A DNA stretch of 39,901 nucleotides, taken from contig JAKSYS010000589.1 in the NCBI GenBank assembly GCA_022925895.1, forward strand, positions 1 to 39,901, written 5' to 3'. A program made the position numbers and the translations under genes. The DNA comes from Fragilaria crotonensis. Its lineage: Eukaryota; Bacillariophyta; Fragilariophyceae; Fragilariales; Fragilariaceae. Numbering within the stretch: position 1 is the stretch's first letter; the number at the start of each line of letters is the position of its first letter. Positions 1-11,215 of the stretch are shown in pieces. Under the pieces are notes generated by a model that worked only from the letters and a program-made list of their open reading frames with translations, did no database searches and had not been told where the DNA came from.

Positions 1-2505
1 ACCATGCTTCCACAGGTAGTAATGCTAATGCTACCGGTACTGCCAATGGCAGCGGCAGTCATCCTGCTCCTGCCGATCACATTGACGATGCCTTGACCCG
101 TCGTCGCAAACAATTGCAAGAATTGAGAAGACAACAGCAGAAGTCAGATCTTCTCACCAAAGCCCGCAGTCAGCTCAGCAGTAATGCCGCGTCCTTGCCG
201 CCGTCATCTACTGGGTACGGACCTCCATTGCGTTCCAGTTTGAAGCCTCATCAAAACGTCACTCTCAATCCACCGTCATCGGTTGGAAATGGAAATGGAG
301 CATTACCAACACCGACTCCGTCAAAGTCATCGCAAATGCCAATGCCACCACCGTCAATACCTCGGCAGTATGTAGATGATCCTTCAATGAGTTCAATGCC
401 TCCGACTGCACCAGTCCCGCCGATTACCATTCCAACTCATTCCGTCGTTCCTTCTCCGGCATCGCCAGAGATTGTAAGGCGACTCAACTTTGCTCCATCG
501 GCTCCACTGTTGTCTGGGAATGACAAGTCGTCGATCGACACCAACACAGAGGCTTCTTCATCCTTACAACCTCGGACTGAAGTGGCGCCTCCCTTGGTTC
601 CCGAAGCTCGACCTTTGCCTTCGCAAATCTCGCCGACTGTGGACACGAGTGCTGTGCCAAAAGAACGCCTGCCTTCATTTGCCGCTACGACTTCGTCGTC
701 GCCACGCAACAGTCGACCGGTTCGCCCTCCGCCAATCACCCCCTCCTTTGGAGGAGACACATCCATCACAAAAACATCGGCGCATCCTCCTTCAACTACG
801 AATGGAACCATTGAACCAGGACCGCCGGCATCGCGCCAAGCGTTCCTCTCGTCCATGTACGAAGCCGCGGATTCGCCTGCAACTGCCGCCAAACGGAATT
901 CGGAACTCAAACTTATTCGGGAGCTAAAGCAGGTCCATCAAGAAAAGGAAGATGCCTTTCGGCAAGTCGTTCGACTGCGAGAGCAAATTCAAAAACTTCA
1001 AAAACATCATGACTTCGAATCCCAAAAAGAGCGTACGGCTCAAGAACTTCAACATCTCGTGGAGATTGCTGATCGAAATGGCGATCGAGCGGCATTGAAA
1101 TGGGCACGTGAGCAGGCCACCGCAACCAAAACCACGACGAAGGGACTGTTTTCAAAGGTATGTTTATCACGGATGCGTTATGAAATGCCACATCCTTGTT
1201 TGGTCGTATTGAATGCTCAACAGTCTCTTTCACTCTTGCGTTCCAGACTCCATTGAGTGGGCACGGCCGCGCCGATAGTCCCAGTCGGCGGGCCATGACT
1301 GGAGCCATCGGTCCGGGGGTTCGAAAGCGAGTATCAACCCCTCATCCCAAACGCGTCAATAGCGATACAAGTAATGGCGAGGAATCAAAGTTGTTGGCCA
1401 AGGCGACAGAAACAAATCCTGACGAATTCGATTCTGATGTTGCCACATACCATGTGAGAAGGCCATACGTGTTGTCTGGCAATGACGAATTTTGGAACGA
1501 TGTCGGTGAGCTTTCGAACGAAGAATACCAGGCGACTGCCGACGTTGGCAAGCCAGCTTCCTTGGAAATCGCGGCCAAAATCAAAGTTGACGGTAGTATC
1601 TTGCTATTGAGTGGACTCTGCACAGTGCGACACAAAAAGCCACGATCCACAAAGTGGAAAATCTTTGAAGATGTGGATGATATGGACAAACCGCTCGGCT
1701 CAGTCATGTTTATAGATGGACAAGCGAATGAAGGAGAGTACTGGTTAGGTACGTCGTTCTATCGTTCTGGTTGGAATGTTATGTGTTGTAACTGCCGTGC
1801 TGACCCTTCTCTTCCTCAGATGAAATCTACGAGGAAGCCATGTCAACACGAGATACATACTGTTCCTCTTTGCTCGCTACAGCGTCTGCACTCAAGTCGA
1901 CCCTTCAAGCAACGCCCGTGCCATCCAACTTCATGCTTGCCCATTCAGAGATATCGCCGGGCGCTCCAGTGTCATCACCCATGCAGCATGTGTCTCCTAT
2001 GCAGCGTGCCTCTCTTCCTCCGCCTTCTTTTCCAACGCAACAACACAATGCTCAGTTGAAAACTCCTCCAGTTGTTTTAAAGGAAAGCATCGGCGAGACA
2101 GCCCAGCTGCAGTCTCCGGTTGAAGTCGTGCAGCCACAGGATCCCCGAATATTGCCAACACCAGAGCTTAGCAAGGTCAAGGTTGAGAGCATACAAGCCC
2201 TGCCAGTTGAAAGGAAATTAGAAGCAAGTGCGAAAATGGATGAAAAGATGGCTCACCCTCCCGAAGAGGCCGATGCCGCATCCGACATCTTGTCCAACTT
2301 GCTGGGCTTCGTTTTCTTGTGCATCTTCCAAGTGTGTTACTTTTTCCTTATCAAGCTCCCAATCCGTATCACGGTGGCAACTACTGTGGCATCGGTTGTG
2401 GGTGCCATTCTTTCAATTCTGTGGTTGTTCCTTGCTAATGATAATGGGGCCGGAGAATTGGGAGCGAACCTCGGGTATGGGTTCAATCGTCCTGGAATCC
2501 AATAG
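1..2505 (+). CDS. Proline-rich coiled-coil protein with C-terminal membrane segment (5' partial)
   Basis: The reading frame is already open at the first base, so the gene starts outside the window. Three exons are visible: up to 1157, 1247-1748 and 1820-2505. The introns 1158-1246 and 1749-1819 are short, begin GTATGT and GTACGT, and keep the frame when removed. The N-terminal part is low-complexity and rich in Pro, Ser and Thr after a basic Arg/Gln stretch (TRRRKQLQELRRQQQ). A charged heptad-like segment before intron 1 (around 885-1130) should form a coiled coil. The middle exon carries a compact folded-looking region (LSGNDEFWNDVGELSNEEYQ). The last exon ends in two closely spaced hydrophobic stretches (about 2300-2440) followed by a short Gly/Asn-rich tail. 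I do not recognise the family. A tail-anchored or hairpin-anchored scaffold or tether is only a guess. Confidence 0.75.
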
Positions 2506-2945
2506 CATAATGATGCATATTGCGTGCTACACTATAGGATCGATTTAATATAGGAGTTCATAGCAGAAATATGCATGATACCCAAGTTATCCGTCATGCT
2601 TGGAGGTATGTGTATGAGGGCTACACTCTATACTGACGTCCAACTGCGGCGTCCTGCATCAGCATCAGCGATGAACTCGGCAGAAGCGGTTTGCCTACGT
2701 CCGCTGAGGTGTCGCAGGGATTTATACGAATTGACATAAATTTTTTACTGAGTCACATTAAATGAGAACTTCGGCTGGCACAGTACGATAAGTACGTATG
2801 GACTGCAAATGTGACGACTGATCCGCGGATGCGCGATGCTGCGATGCGAAGGACGATGTGCTGGCTCGCAGGACTACATTTGCCACCGGTACTGTACAGG
2901 CGAAGGCGAATTTTCTCATCACACAACATCACAACATCAAAATCC
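2506..2945. other. Intergenic spacer
   Basis: No convincing gene or RNA is seen between the end of the membrane protein gene and the F-box-like gene. The stretch would hold the terminator of the first and the promoter of the second. Confidence 0.4.
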
Positions 2946-4247
2946 ATGACATCTCTATGCTCAATTCCTTCCGACTGTCATGCTTCAATCCTCTCGTTCC
3001 TTGGTCTTGAAAGTGTGATTAGTCTCGGCGCAGCATCTCCTCACATGTCTTTCAGATGTTCAGCCGGAGATCAGTCGTCGACGACGGCGTTTCACCCAAC
3101 AGTTCTGCTATTCGTCGAATAGAGAATACTCGTCAGAGACTGATTTTGCATTCCCAAAGCGCAGTTGAACTTGCATCAGGATTCTCATCCATGTACTCCG
3201 CCGCATGAATTTGCCGAAAAGATTCGTTTGCTTCCCACTGTGAGCGATCGAATTGATTCACTGTACCGAGTTCTTTCAACGACACATCCTTCGTATTCTA
3301 ATGTTGTTCAACTGCGCTCTGCAATTTCCGTGACTAATGGGACTGATAATGATGGCGACGACGGTGACGTTCCAAGTATGGATGATTTGAGGCAACGACA
3401 CAGAGATTTGAATTTCGAGTCGCTATTGCAAGCACATGTCCATAATGTTACACCCCACAAGCTACACGCTTTGATCTTGCGACAAATCATCCGATCCAAT
3501 CCTCTGGTTGTCGACCTTGGTCATTCCTACGACTCCCATGGAGCACTAACAGTCACCTTAACGCGCTACATTGGTGACGTACATTGTGCATTCTATTTAT
3601 TAGGTCATTCAAACTCCGGCATCATTGAAGCAAGTCCAACTGACAACGAGTGGAAGGCTAACCTCATGTCGGAACTGAACAATTCCAGAAACATTGAGAA
3701 GTACTATCGCGCATGGGTATTTCTACATTCCACTCTCCTTCGGGTGGCGCCCTTTTCCTCACAACAGCAGGCATGTCTTGGCATTGCATCCCCTACGCCT
3801 TCAAGGACCGAGATAGCAGTTGCCAATGCGGGTCATGGATCACTCTCATGTCCTCATGCACCGTTCCGTGCCAACGTCACAGATGCCTTTTGGCAACAGC
3901 ATTCAATTGAGGCATGGCTCAGCCGGTTCCCTCCTCTCCGTGTCACGTTTCGTCATTTCGGCCAACTCGGACCAGCATTTCGTGGTCGAGACATGATGGA
4001 ATTGCTGTTGCTGCACCCCGCCACGCTCACTAGCGTCGTTTCTACCTTTGCCGAAACGGACCCACGCGAGTACACCGCTGCTAGCGGAAGTAGCACCGGT
4101 CCGACACTATCCCCAATGCTACGCCATTGGGTCAACGAAGAACACGATTTGATTCAATTCATGGTACGAATGCACGAGCAGTCCAGACGAATACGACCCG
4201 TGACGGTTGTGCCGCCACTCATATCGTTGAGACCAGTTGTTCGCTGA
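2946..4247 (+). CDS. F-box-like protein, reading frame broken twice
   Basis: The first Met before the conserved part gives MTSLCSIPSDCHASILSFLG, followed by LESVISLGAAS. This matches the Pro-x-Asp...I-x-x-FL-G...S pattern of an F-box, the Skp1-binding segment of SCF ubiquitin ligases. The protein continues in another frame (MFSRRSVVDDG..., from about 3053) and then returns to the first frame near 3207 (EFAEKIRLLPTVSDRIDSLY) for the remaining roughly 345 codons to the stop. That C-terminal part has no domain I can name; it includes an acidic loop (about 3340-3380) and ends in a basic tail. No GT-AG intron fits either frame change. Each is explained by one base missing (about 3051) or extra (about 3207), so assembly error or recent decay is likely. 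F-box assignment is moderate; the substrate is unknown. Confidence 0.5.
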
Positions 4248-4418
4248 AAGGCATGAAAGCTCAACAAGAAAGTTGTTCATGACGCGCGGAAGTTTGCCCC
4301 TAACGTTAGTGTGCCAAGTATTAATGTACTACTGGAGATTTATTTAACGTTCGACGAACGGGTGTGTTTATGATAAAGGTGGCGGAACATATGGCGCGGT
4401 TCCATCTCCGATACTGAA

Positions 4419-4466
4419 GCTGTTGACAGGACTATTCCAAAGGCTGTTGACAGGACTGTTCCAAAT
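4419..4466. repeat. 24-bp tandem duplication over the transporter stop codon
   Basis: Two adjacent 24-base copies (4419-4442 and 4443-4466) start GCTGTTGACAGGACT and differ at an inner position and the last base. On the minus strand they encode the last residues of the transporter frame (LEQSCQQ), and the stop codon falls inside the second translated copy. Confidence 0.7.
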
Positions 4467-6378
4467 GTCGGCACCTGTAGATAATGCATAATAAAGTGAC
4501 ACTCTGTGAGAATTCCATCTGCACACGATACACTAAGCGTGATGCAAACGTACCCGATGCAGCTCCTATGCCAAGGCGCTCCTCGATTGCCCGCCGTCGA
4601 TCCTTCGCCTTCTTCGCTTTCCTAAACTTCCGATCCTCCCGTTGCAAGGCTTCTCGTAATTTCGTATCGCCCGTGCGAACATCGTGAGGGTGCCGAACCA
4701 CAAAACTAACACAGTACAGCGATATGCACCCCAAGATCGAAATGTACAATCCTGGAACAAGTCGAGGTAGGAGTGCGTCTTCGTCGTCACCAATCATGGT
4801 ATTTGCCCGATAATAGAGAAAGGTCGCCACCAAGGGCATGGTTCCACCAAAAAGGGTCGATGAGATTATGGCCAATGGCGACTCCGGTAAAGGACAGAGT
4901 TGGGTCTGCCATCCACAATTCGACTTCCCACGCTGCCTTGCAACCTTCTACAAGCGCAAGAACGAACGCAAACTGCAGCTGGCCTAAGCAAGTAACCATA
5001 CCAGCTCTCGCTTTCAAATATACCAAACATGGTTGGACAGGCAATAATGATCCCCGGAATGCCAATTCGCATCAGATCCATCCTGTGCGGGAATTGGTCG
5101 ACATCTTCCCGGCCATGAGCAGAAAGAAAATATAAGCTCCAACAACAACGAAATTAAGCAAATCGGCATCTGCTTCTGACATGAGTCCTCTCAGTTCCGA
5201 CAAATAGACAGGAGTCCACAAAAAGAGGGTATAAAATGAACTCGACAGTGCACACAGACAACCGACCATGCCAGCGAGCTGCCGCCTTCGAAACGGAGAA
5301 CCAAAGAGATCAACAATCGCAGGTTGTGTAGTTTCTTCACGTTCGCGAATCAATTGCTCCGTCTCCTTTTGCTCATTACGCTCCGACCACAATTTTGACT
5401 CCTCCGTGTTGTTCACAATAAAGAAGAGAAGTGGTGCCAATAGGAGTGAAAACCAAAAGGGGATGCGCCATCCCCAGTTATTAACGGCTTCTTCGGAGAG
5501 ACACTTGCGAACAATGGTTGTTACGGCAGAAGCTAACAGGAAGCCACCGACCTGTCGGTATTGTCAAAACGTTAAGTAGCATTCTGATCCGACAACAAAG
5601 GTGTCGACAGCAAAGCAAACTTACCGAACTCGCGTCGCAGACAGATCCACGAAAACCACGCGTTTTCGACGAGCTCTGTTCAATGCTCAAGACATACGAC
5701 CCAGCCAATTGACCTCCAACAGAGAGACCCTGAAGCATGCGCAAAAGGACCAAGCAAATTGGAGCGGCTTTCCCCCACATGTCATAAGTTGGCAGAAGAC
5801 CCATGGCTACGGACGGAACCGTGATTAGGACAATCGACACCACCAAGGCGTTCTTACGTCCAAGCATCCGGTCGCCCATTTCACCAAACATAATGGCACC
5901 AAGAGGTCTAGGACAAACAAGTGAGATTCGGATGTTCACAAAAAACGAGTCGCAGATAGCAGTGACTGTTGAAGGAACCTAAAAAAGGTGCGACTTGTAA
6001 CTCACCTCATGAGAAAGGCTGCAAGATAGACACCAAATGAATTGATTAATTGCAGCTCTCTCGATGCCTTTGGGAAGAAGGCCGAACCGATCTCAGGAGC
6101 TAACAAACCGTAGACGGCAAAATCATACCATTCATAGATATTTCCCCCACACCGCTCAAAAGTCCCCAGATGTTGTCATCTCCGTCATTGTTCTCTGAAT
6201 TTGAATAGAATGATCGCTCTTCCTCCATCATTTGCTTTTCACTTGCAGGCATATCGTCGTCGTCATCATCAGACACTGAGTTGATTCGCAAGGCTTCTGC
6301 CGCGTCTCTGTAAACTGTATCCATTCCCTCAATGGTGGGAGCAACAGCTCCCTGCTGACCTTCATTTGTCGTCGACAT
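4432..6378 (-). CDS. MFS transporter, metabolite:H+ symporter (ProP/MHS-like), frame broken
   Basis: This is a major facilitator with the hallmarks of the metabolite:H+ symporter family (proline/betaine, dicarboxylate or shikimate type), acting in a membrane as a proton-driven solute importer. Exon 1 (6378-6006) has an acidic cytosolic N-terminus and then NIYEWYDFAVYG in TM1. Exon 2 (5907-5625) holds FLMRPLGAIMFGEMGDRMLG, the inter-TM2/3 signature, and LLRMLQGLSVGGQ in TM4. Exon 3 (5551-4432) holds NNWGWRIPFW and the second six helices, then a charged tail. Introns are 5908-6005 and 5552-5624. Four one-base frame changes interrupt it: in the C5 run 6144-6148, near 5098, near 4983 and near 4862. 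Family residues continue on both sides of each, so the protein was recently, or still is, intact. The substrate cannot be told from sequence. Confidence 0.8.
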
Positions 6379-7130
6379 GGCAATGAAGAATGAGCAACGG
6401 CCAACACTCCCCCTATCAACACAATCTGACTGCAGTTGTAGTGTATAGATGTGTGGTATACTACCTGTAGTATATAAATGAGATGCTTCCAGTTAGTGTC
6501 GTCGTATTCTGTAGTTGATCAGTTCAATGTTCAACGGTGACATGCTATTGTGTCATCTTGGGGACTTCGTCCAGGTTCCCTTTTTGGTGGAGTTCAGATT
6601 TCAAACGCTGCGTCTACAGTACTGTAGTACTGAGTACTGTAATCCTCGGTACTAGCAATGAGAACTCGGTAAATAATGGTTAAAAAGACCGTTCCTCGGC
6701 TGTTGGACATGTGGATTCGAGGCAACCGGCCTGACCAATGATCAATGATCACTTCACGGCGTGACAGTACGGGAATTCCTCTCCGCATAGAGGTTGTTGT
6801 CGTAGAAGGAGAACCCGGGAGCCGCTAATCTACCGTTTTTGATATCTTCGCTGAAACCTGGCCAGCGCGGATCGAAGCTGGATTGGCGGGACTCTACCGT
6901 CGACTACGGTACAGTAGTACGCCGCCGCTACACTCCCTGCACTTCAAGCCCGCTCCGTCTGCTACTGCTCGCCTTTACATGAAACGCGGAGTAAATCCTT
7001 GTAATCCAATACTCTACTATGCTATTGCGAACAACAAGAGAGGGAAAGGTCTCAACTTTTTTCTATCGGCTTTAACCCAAATTGCTAAAACAATACAAAC
7101 CACTACTACCGGTGCCCTCTCTCTCTACGA
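6379..7130. other. Intergenic spacer, promoter side of the transporter gene
   Basis: There is no convincing gene. It contains clustered GTACTG/CAGTAC words, such as CAGTACTGTAGTACTGAGTA near 6618. The ORF at 6883-7134 looks like chance. Confidence 0.4.
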
Positions 7131-8471
7131 TTAGATGGCGCTTAGTTTTTCCTGCAAGAGCTGAACGATCTCCACCTTATTGTTCGCCGTGGCAAAATCG
7201 AGAGGCGACTTGCCTTGATCGTCCGTAATGGCAACATTAAGGTCTGGATATGATTGCAGCAAAAATTGCACCATTTGTGTCTGTCCAGATCGCGCCGCAA
7301 AATGAAGCGGTGTCATGCCCTGACGACCGGGGGTATTGATATCAATCTTCAACGTTGTTACCATAAAGTCGAGGAATCGTACATTTCCTCGACGAGCGGC
7401 ATCATGCACCAAAAATAGAGTGGCTTCGGTTGGACAAGCACCGTGTTCGACTAGCATTTGAGCAGCACGCGACAAAATCAACACTGCTGCAGCTCGCGAG
7501 TCGGATCGATACGCGTCCTTGAGAGCGCAACACACTTGATACAACGGAGGGTCAACTTCGTCACCTTGAGGCAGTTGTAAATGTCCACCGCGATCCACAG
7601 TCGCTGCCGCATCGGGATTGGCGCCGTGCTGGAGAAGTATTTCCAACATGTGAAGATACGACTCACTCTCATTGTCCTCCATCAATAGATCAACCGCAAC
7701 AAGGAGCGGCGTCTTTGATAAATGTCGCGCTTCCACAGCCGAAGGCTGTTCTTGGAGTATCATTTGAGCTTGGTCAACATCGTGGTCCAGGAGCGCTTTG
7801 AAAATAGGGGGAATCACTGGAAGAAGCAACTGTTTCAAGTCCGTATCGTCCTCATCGCAGTAATCGTATGGTATGGATCCATGGGAATCTCCGATTGAGG
7901 GGTTTGCCTTTCCTCGTTCCACCAACAACCGAACCACATCGAGTCTCTTTTCGGGTGCCTTGCTAGATTGTATTGCACAATGCAAGGGTGTAGCGCCAGT
8001 AATATTGTTTTTGGCATCCACGTTGGCACCAGCGTCGATTAGAGCCTCGACACACTTTACTGCATTGCATTGCACGGCGGTGACGACATCCAGTGCAGCA
8101 TGTAGCGTACGGGTTGCAAGGGGAGTACAAAGTTAGAGCATTATCAAATGTTGACATGTCGCAAGCCATACAATTCGTCCAATTGAGGTTGATTGTCAAA
8201 ACCAAAACTTGTGACACTGGCTACACGCAGTGCTACACTCCGTCCTCAGCAGTACTACCGGTAGTAGTATTCGCGCAGGAATCATCAATCACGAGTACTT
8301 ACAGTGTCCCCAAAGAGCCGCAATGTGTAGAGCCGATTGACCAGCTCGATTGGTATGCGAAGGACTAACTCCCTCTTCCGATATGAGACGACGTACAAGG
8401 TCGACATCGTTCTTCTGGCACGCGCTCAACAAGCGATCCCATTCTGGCGGATTCTGAGGCGAAGCACTCAT
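7131..8471 (-). CDS. Ankyrin-repeat protein
   Basis: Two exons, 8471-8303 and 8059-7131, encode about 365 residues. The intron 8060-8302 (243 bp) has a GTAAGT donor and a GCAG acceptor. Joining restores a perfect ankyrin unit, QSALHIAALWGHLKCVEAL, which settles the acceptor choice. Further repeats follow: GATPLHCAIQ with RLDVVRLLVE; TPLLVAVDLL with LEILLQHGANPD; FLVHDAARRGNVRFLDFM; GMTPLHFAARSGQTQMVQFL; and GKSPLDFATANNKVEIVQLL, which ends the protein. No other domain or signal peptide is present, so it is probably a soluble protein-binding scaffold. The start MSASPQNPPEWDRLLSACQK was chosen over an upstream Met because the sequence before it is not domain-like. The frame is intact. Confidence 0.85.
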
Positions 8472-8899
8472 GATCAGTCTTTCTCGTCTAGTCTCTAGTC
8501 CTGTTTTCGGATTTCTCGTTCTCTCAATCGCAATCGCAATGGAGTGCTTGATACTCCACAACTAGAAGTACAACACAAGAAACAGAATTAGGTCGAAGTC
8601 GACGGTACGCTGTTGTCGTGGAAGCGGTGTGGTGCTTTGATGTCGTCGATCTCCAAGAAGTTCCTTCAAGATTTTGCAGGCACATGCCAATACTGTACCA
8701 TATGTCTTCAATAGTCCCGTACCAGTACTCCCTACACAGTATATCTTACTCGGTACAGTAGTAGTACACTTGACTTTGTGTAATACTTCTACAGGAAATT
8801 CTACAGGCATACAATAAACTTGTATGTCATACAAGCAACCACGTATAAGCATCACGCATCAGGTATCTTGTTCTGGTATTGCCAGTATCTTTCCGTACA
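8472..8899. other. Intergenic spacer
   Basis: Nothing convincing is found. GTACTG-type words are frequent (8690-8770). The missing N-terminal part of phosphomannomutase was looked for here and not found. Confidence 0.4.
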
Positions 8900-8904
8900 A
8901 CTTC

Positions 8905-9575
8905 AGTCAGAATTCAGAATGGGTTGGTCGCATACAGAAGAATGGTGAACTCCATAAGTTCGCCAGACGATTGCCAAGTTTCTACCGGTAGGTGAAGACA
9001 AGGTCAAGAAGATTGTCAATTGGGTATTGAAATACATTGCGGAACCTCGATCTTCCCATCAAGGTACGCAAAAATTGGGTGTCATGTTTCATTGCCGTCC
9101 GCAATTCACCAGTTTCATGTAGAGCTGACACATGTTTCTACATCGCTTGCTTTTCAGCGAAGGAACATTTGTCGAGTTCAGGAGTGGCATGCTGTTCAAT
9201 ATCTCTCCGATTTTGGGCGCAACTGTTCCAGGGACGAACGCAATGACTACGAAAAGTTTGACTTGGAAAATAACGTGAGAAAGAATATAGTGGAGGCCAT
9301 GAGAAAGAAATTCGGTGATTTGAACTTGACCTACAGCATTGGAGGTCAGATTTCGTTCGATGTTTTCCCTGAAATGCTGGGACAAGACCTACTGTTTGAG
9401 ATATTTGTCTCCGGATGACTTTGACGAGATCCACTTCTTTGGGGACAAGACTTTTGAGGGAGGCAACGATTTTGAGATTTTTTTCCCCATGAAAGGACGA
9501 TTGGACATACCAATCACTTCCCCTGAGCACGACACCAGGGCACAATGTGAAGAGCTTTTCAACTGCCACTTGTAA
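8905..9575 (+). pseudogene. PMM: Phosphomannomutase pseudogene (5'-truncated, many indels)
   Basis: Across shifting frames this reads as the C-terminal two thirds of eukaryotic phosphomannomutase (mannose-6-P to mannose-1-P, for GDP-mannose). Segments in order are [30 protein letters not shown]; an intron-like GTACGC...TTTCAG stretch (9064-9158); [16 protein letters not shown] then [60 protein letters not shown]; and TSPE...[10 protein letters not shown]. At least eight small insertions or deletions of 1-6 bases separate them. The N-terminal catalytic region with the DxDGT motif is absent upstream. Retention of an intron-like stretch argues against a processed copy; a partial segmental duplicate is more likely. 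Identity of the family is firm; the exact left edge is approximate. Confidence 0.8.
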
Positions 9576-9729
9576 CGAGACAGCCCTTTTTTTATGGTGG
9601 ACACGAACCCTTACTCAGAGTGCCGGTTCCCAGTAACAATATTGTAGGGCCACCATTGGATCTATCAGGGCCGGGCCCCCCGCTCATTGTTACAACAGCA
9701 TAGAATGAGTAACCTACACAGTAGGCATA

Positions 9730-10125
9730 ATGCGGCAGATGTTGACGCAGGTCGCATTCGTCGCGACGAACTCACGATGTGTACTTTATTTTAGTTTCTT
9801 AACCTACGTGGTGACACAAGCAACTCGAATCCTGCGAGTTCGGGCGAAGCTGGCGACGATGAGTTTCGACAACCTTCATTGCTATATCATAATTGCTTTT
9901 TCTATTTGTATTATACACTACGTTTACAATGGCAACACAACACAAACAAATATTCGAAGTAGTTTAAATATGGGCGTGGACGACAGAATGCTTTCGAACT
10001 TGAACTCAACCGTGAAAAGAGAACCATTGTCAACAAACGCAAACTCAACTCACTGTACGGGGGGCGACACCTTTGAAGTAGGTGATCCGAATTCCCCAGA
10101 ATCCGGAAGGTTACTTAACGCTTAA
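9730..10125 (+). CDS. Hypothetical small protein with one TM segment
   Basis: This is an ORF of 131 codons starting with ATG. A later Met gives MSFDNLHCYIIIAFSICIIH, a short cytosolic end followed by a strongly hydrophobic signal-anchor-like segment and then an Asn/Ser/Thr-rich tail with several N-glycosylation sequons (NTT, NST, NSTH). That layout resembles the first exon of a type II Golgi/ER membrane protein, but no catalytic domain follows before the stop. It may be a chance ORF or a remnant. There is no recognised family. Confidence 0.3.
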   Translation: MRQMLTQVAFVATNSRCVLYFSFLTYVVTQATRILRVRAKLATMSFDNLHCYIIIAFSICIIHYVYNGNTTQTNIRSSLNMGVDDRMLSNLNSTVKREPLSTNANSTHCTGGDTFEVGDPNSPESGRLLNA

Positions 10126-10222
10126 AGTACAATGTGAGTTACGAGAGTCTGCTGTTGAAGTCAAAGGGTCAGTGTCACACGATACGAGTCACGAACTTGG
10201 GCATCCTGCAAAGTTTGAGAAG

Positions 10223-11215
10223 TTAGTAGACGGAGTACTGGCGCACTAGGTGCTGTGGGTTGTCATACGAAGCCTGCACAGTTAAGAAACGCAACACAGG
10301 TGTGAGTGGAGCTGGGGCAAGAGAAAATCCTTGGAAACAAGTTACCAGAAGATCCATTTCCGCAGCAGTCACGTCATCCTTGCTAATAGAAAGTGCTTCG
10401 AAATAAGGAATCAGGAGATTAACTTCTTCATCGGAAGATTCCCAATCCATGGGATCGTCGATCTCTTCTTCTGTCTCGTCTTCGAAGCATGGAATCAGGA
10501 GATTAACTTCGTCATCGGACGATTCCCAATCCATGGGATCCACGGTTTCTCTGTATTTCCAATACATGGGATCGTCAATTTCCGTGGGCTCCCAATCCAT
10601 GGGAACGGGATCCTCGATTTCCGTGGATTCCCAATCCATGGGAATGGGATCGTCAATTTCCGAGGATTCCCAATCCATGGGAATGGGATCCTCAATGTCC
10701 GTGGATTCCCAATCCATTGGAATGGGATCCTCAATCTCCGTCGATTCCCAATCCATGGGAATGGGATGGTCAATTTCCGTGGATTCCAAATCCATGGGAA
10801 TGGAATCCTCAATGACTGGGACAAGGGGGGTCACGGGTGTGGCGGGCCAACGTGGACTAGCACGTAAAATAGATCTGGGATTTTTGGCATAATTGTTCGG
10901 AGTGTTCGTGGGAAGCCATGGGAATCCAAACTGGTTCAAGTTCGAGGGGGGTGGCGGAGCATGAGCGTTGCGGGGTGCACTGGCATAGTTCGTCGGCGTG
11001 TTCAATGGGAAGCCAAACTGGTTCAAGTTCAAGGGGGGTGACGGAGCACGAGGGTTGCAACGTGAAGTCGCATAGTTGGTCGGAGTGTTCCAATTGAAGT
11101 TCGAGGGGGGTGGTGGAGCATGAGCTTCCGAAGGCGCACTCGCATGCTTTGGGAAGCCGAACCAATTGAAGTTCGAGGGGGGTGGAGCATTGGGGGGATC
11201 GGTAGGGGCGCACAT
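10223..11215 (-). CDS. Low-complexity repeat protein (PPPSN / PMDWES repeats)
   Basis: The uninterrupted frame of about 330 codons begins MCAPTDPPNAPPPSNFNWFG. The first third has four degenerate copies of a proline-rich unit (APPPPSNFNW... with GFP and TPTNYA). The rest is an acidic array built on DPIPMDWEST with EIE spacers, about nine copies, ending in variants that add NLLIP. The acidic part is encoded by a 39-bp minisatellite. No domain or signal peptide is seen. The regular Trp and acidic pattern suggests a linear-motif array, but function is unknown. The open frame could extend upstream to 11389, but that stretch reads as untranslated leader (ITITKNITININN). A transcript would be needed to show it is expressed. 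Confidence 0.5.
   Translation of the reverse strand: MCAPTDPPNAPPPSNFNWFGFPKHASAPSEAHAPPPPSNFNWNTPTNYATSRCNPRAPSPPLNLNQFGFPLNTPTNYASAPRNAHAPPPPSNLNQFGFPWLPTNTPNNYAKNPRSILRASPRWPATPVTPLVPVIEDSIPMDLESTEIDHPIPMDWESTEIEDPIPMDWESTDIEDPIPMDWESSEIDDPIPMDWESTEIEDPVPMDWEPTEIDDPMYWKYRETVDPMDWESSDDEVNLLIPCFEDETEEEIDDPMDWESSDEEVNLLIPYFEALSISKDDVTAAEMDLLVTCFQGFSLAPAPLTPVLRFLTVQASYDNPQHLVRQYSVY
10585..10812. repeat. 39-bp coding minisatellite
   Basis: The word CCCAATCCAT or a close variant recurs at 10591, 10630, 10669, 10708, 10747 and 10786, an exact 39-base period. More diverged units extend left to about 10435. The unit length is a multiple of three, so copy number changes keep the minus-strand frame. 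Confidence 0.85.

Noticed and set aside
8060-8302. Reading through the ankyrin intron as coding (TLHAALDVVTAVQ)
   Set aside because: It gives no ankyrin consensus at the joint, whereas splicing GTAAGT to GCAG restores a perfect repeat unit.
10331-10892. Two plus-strand ORFs with repeated FPIHGNGI and SQSMGMGSS peptides
   Set aside because: They are the antisense frames of the 39-bp minisatellite; the minus-strand frame is longer and has a better start.
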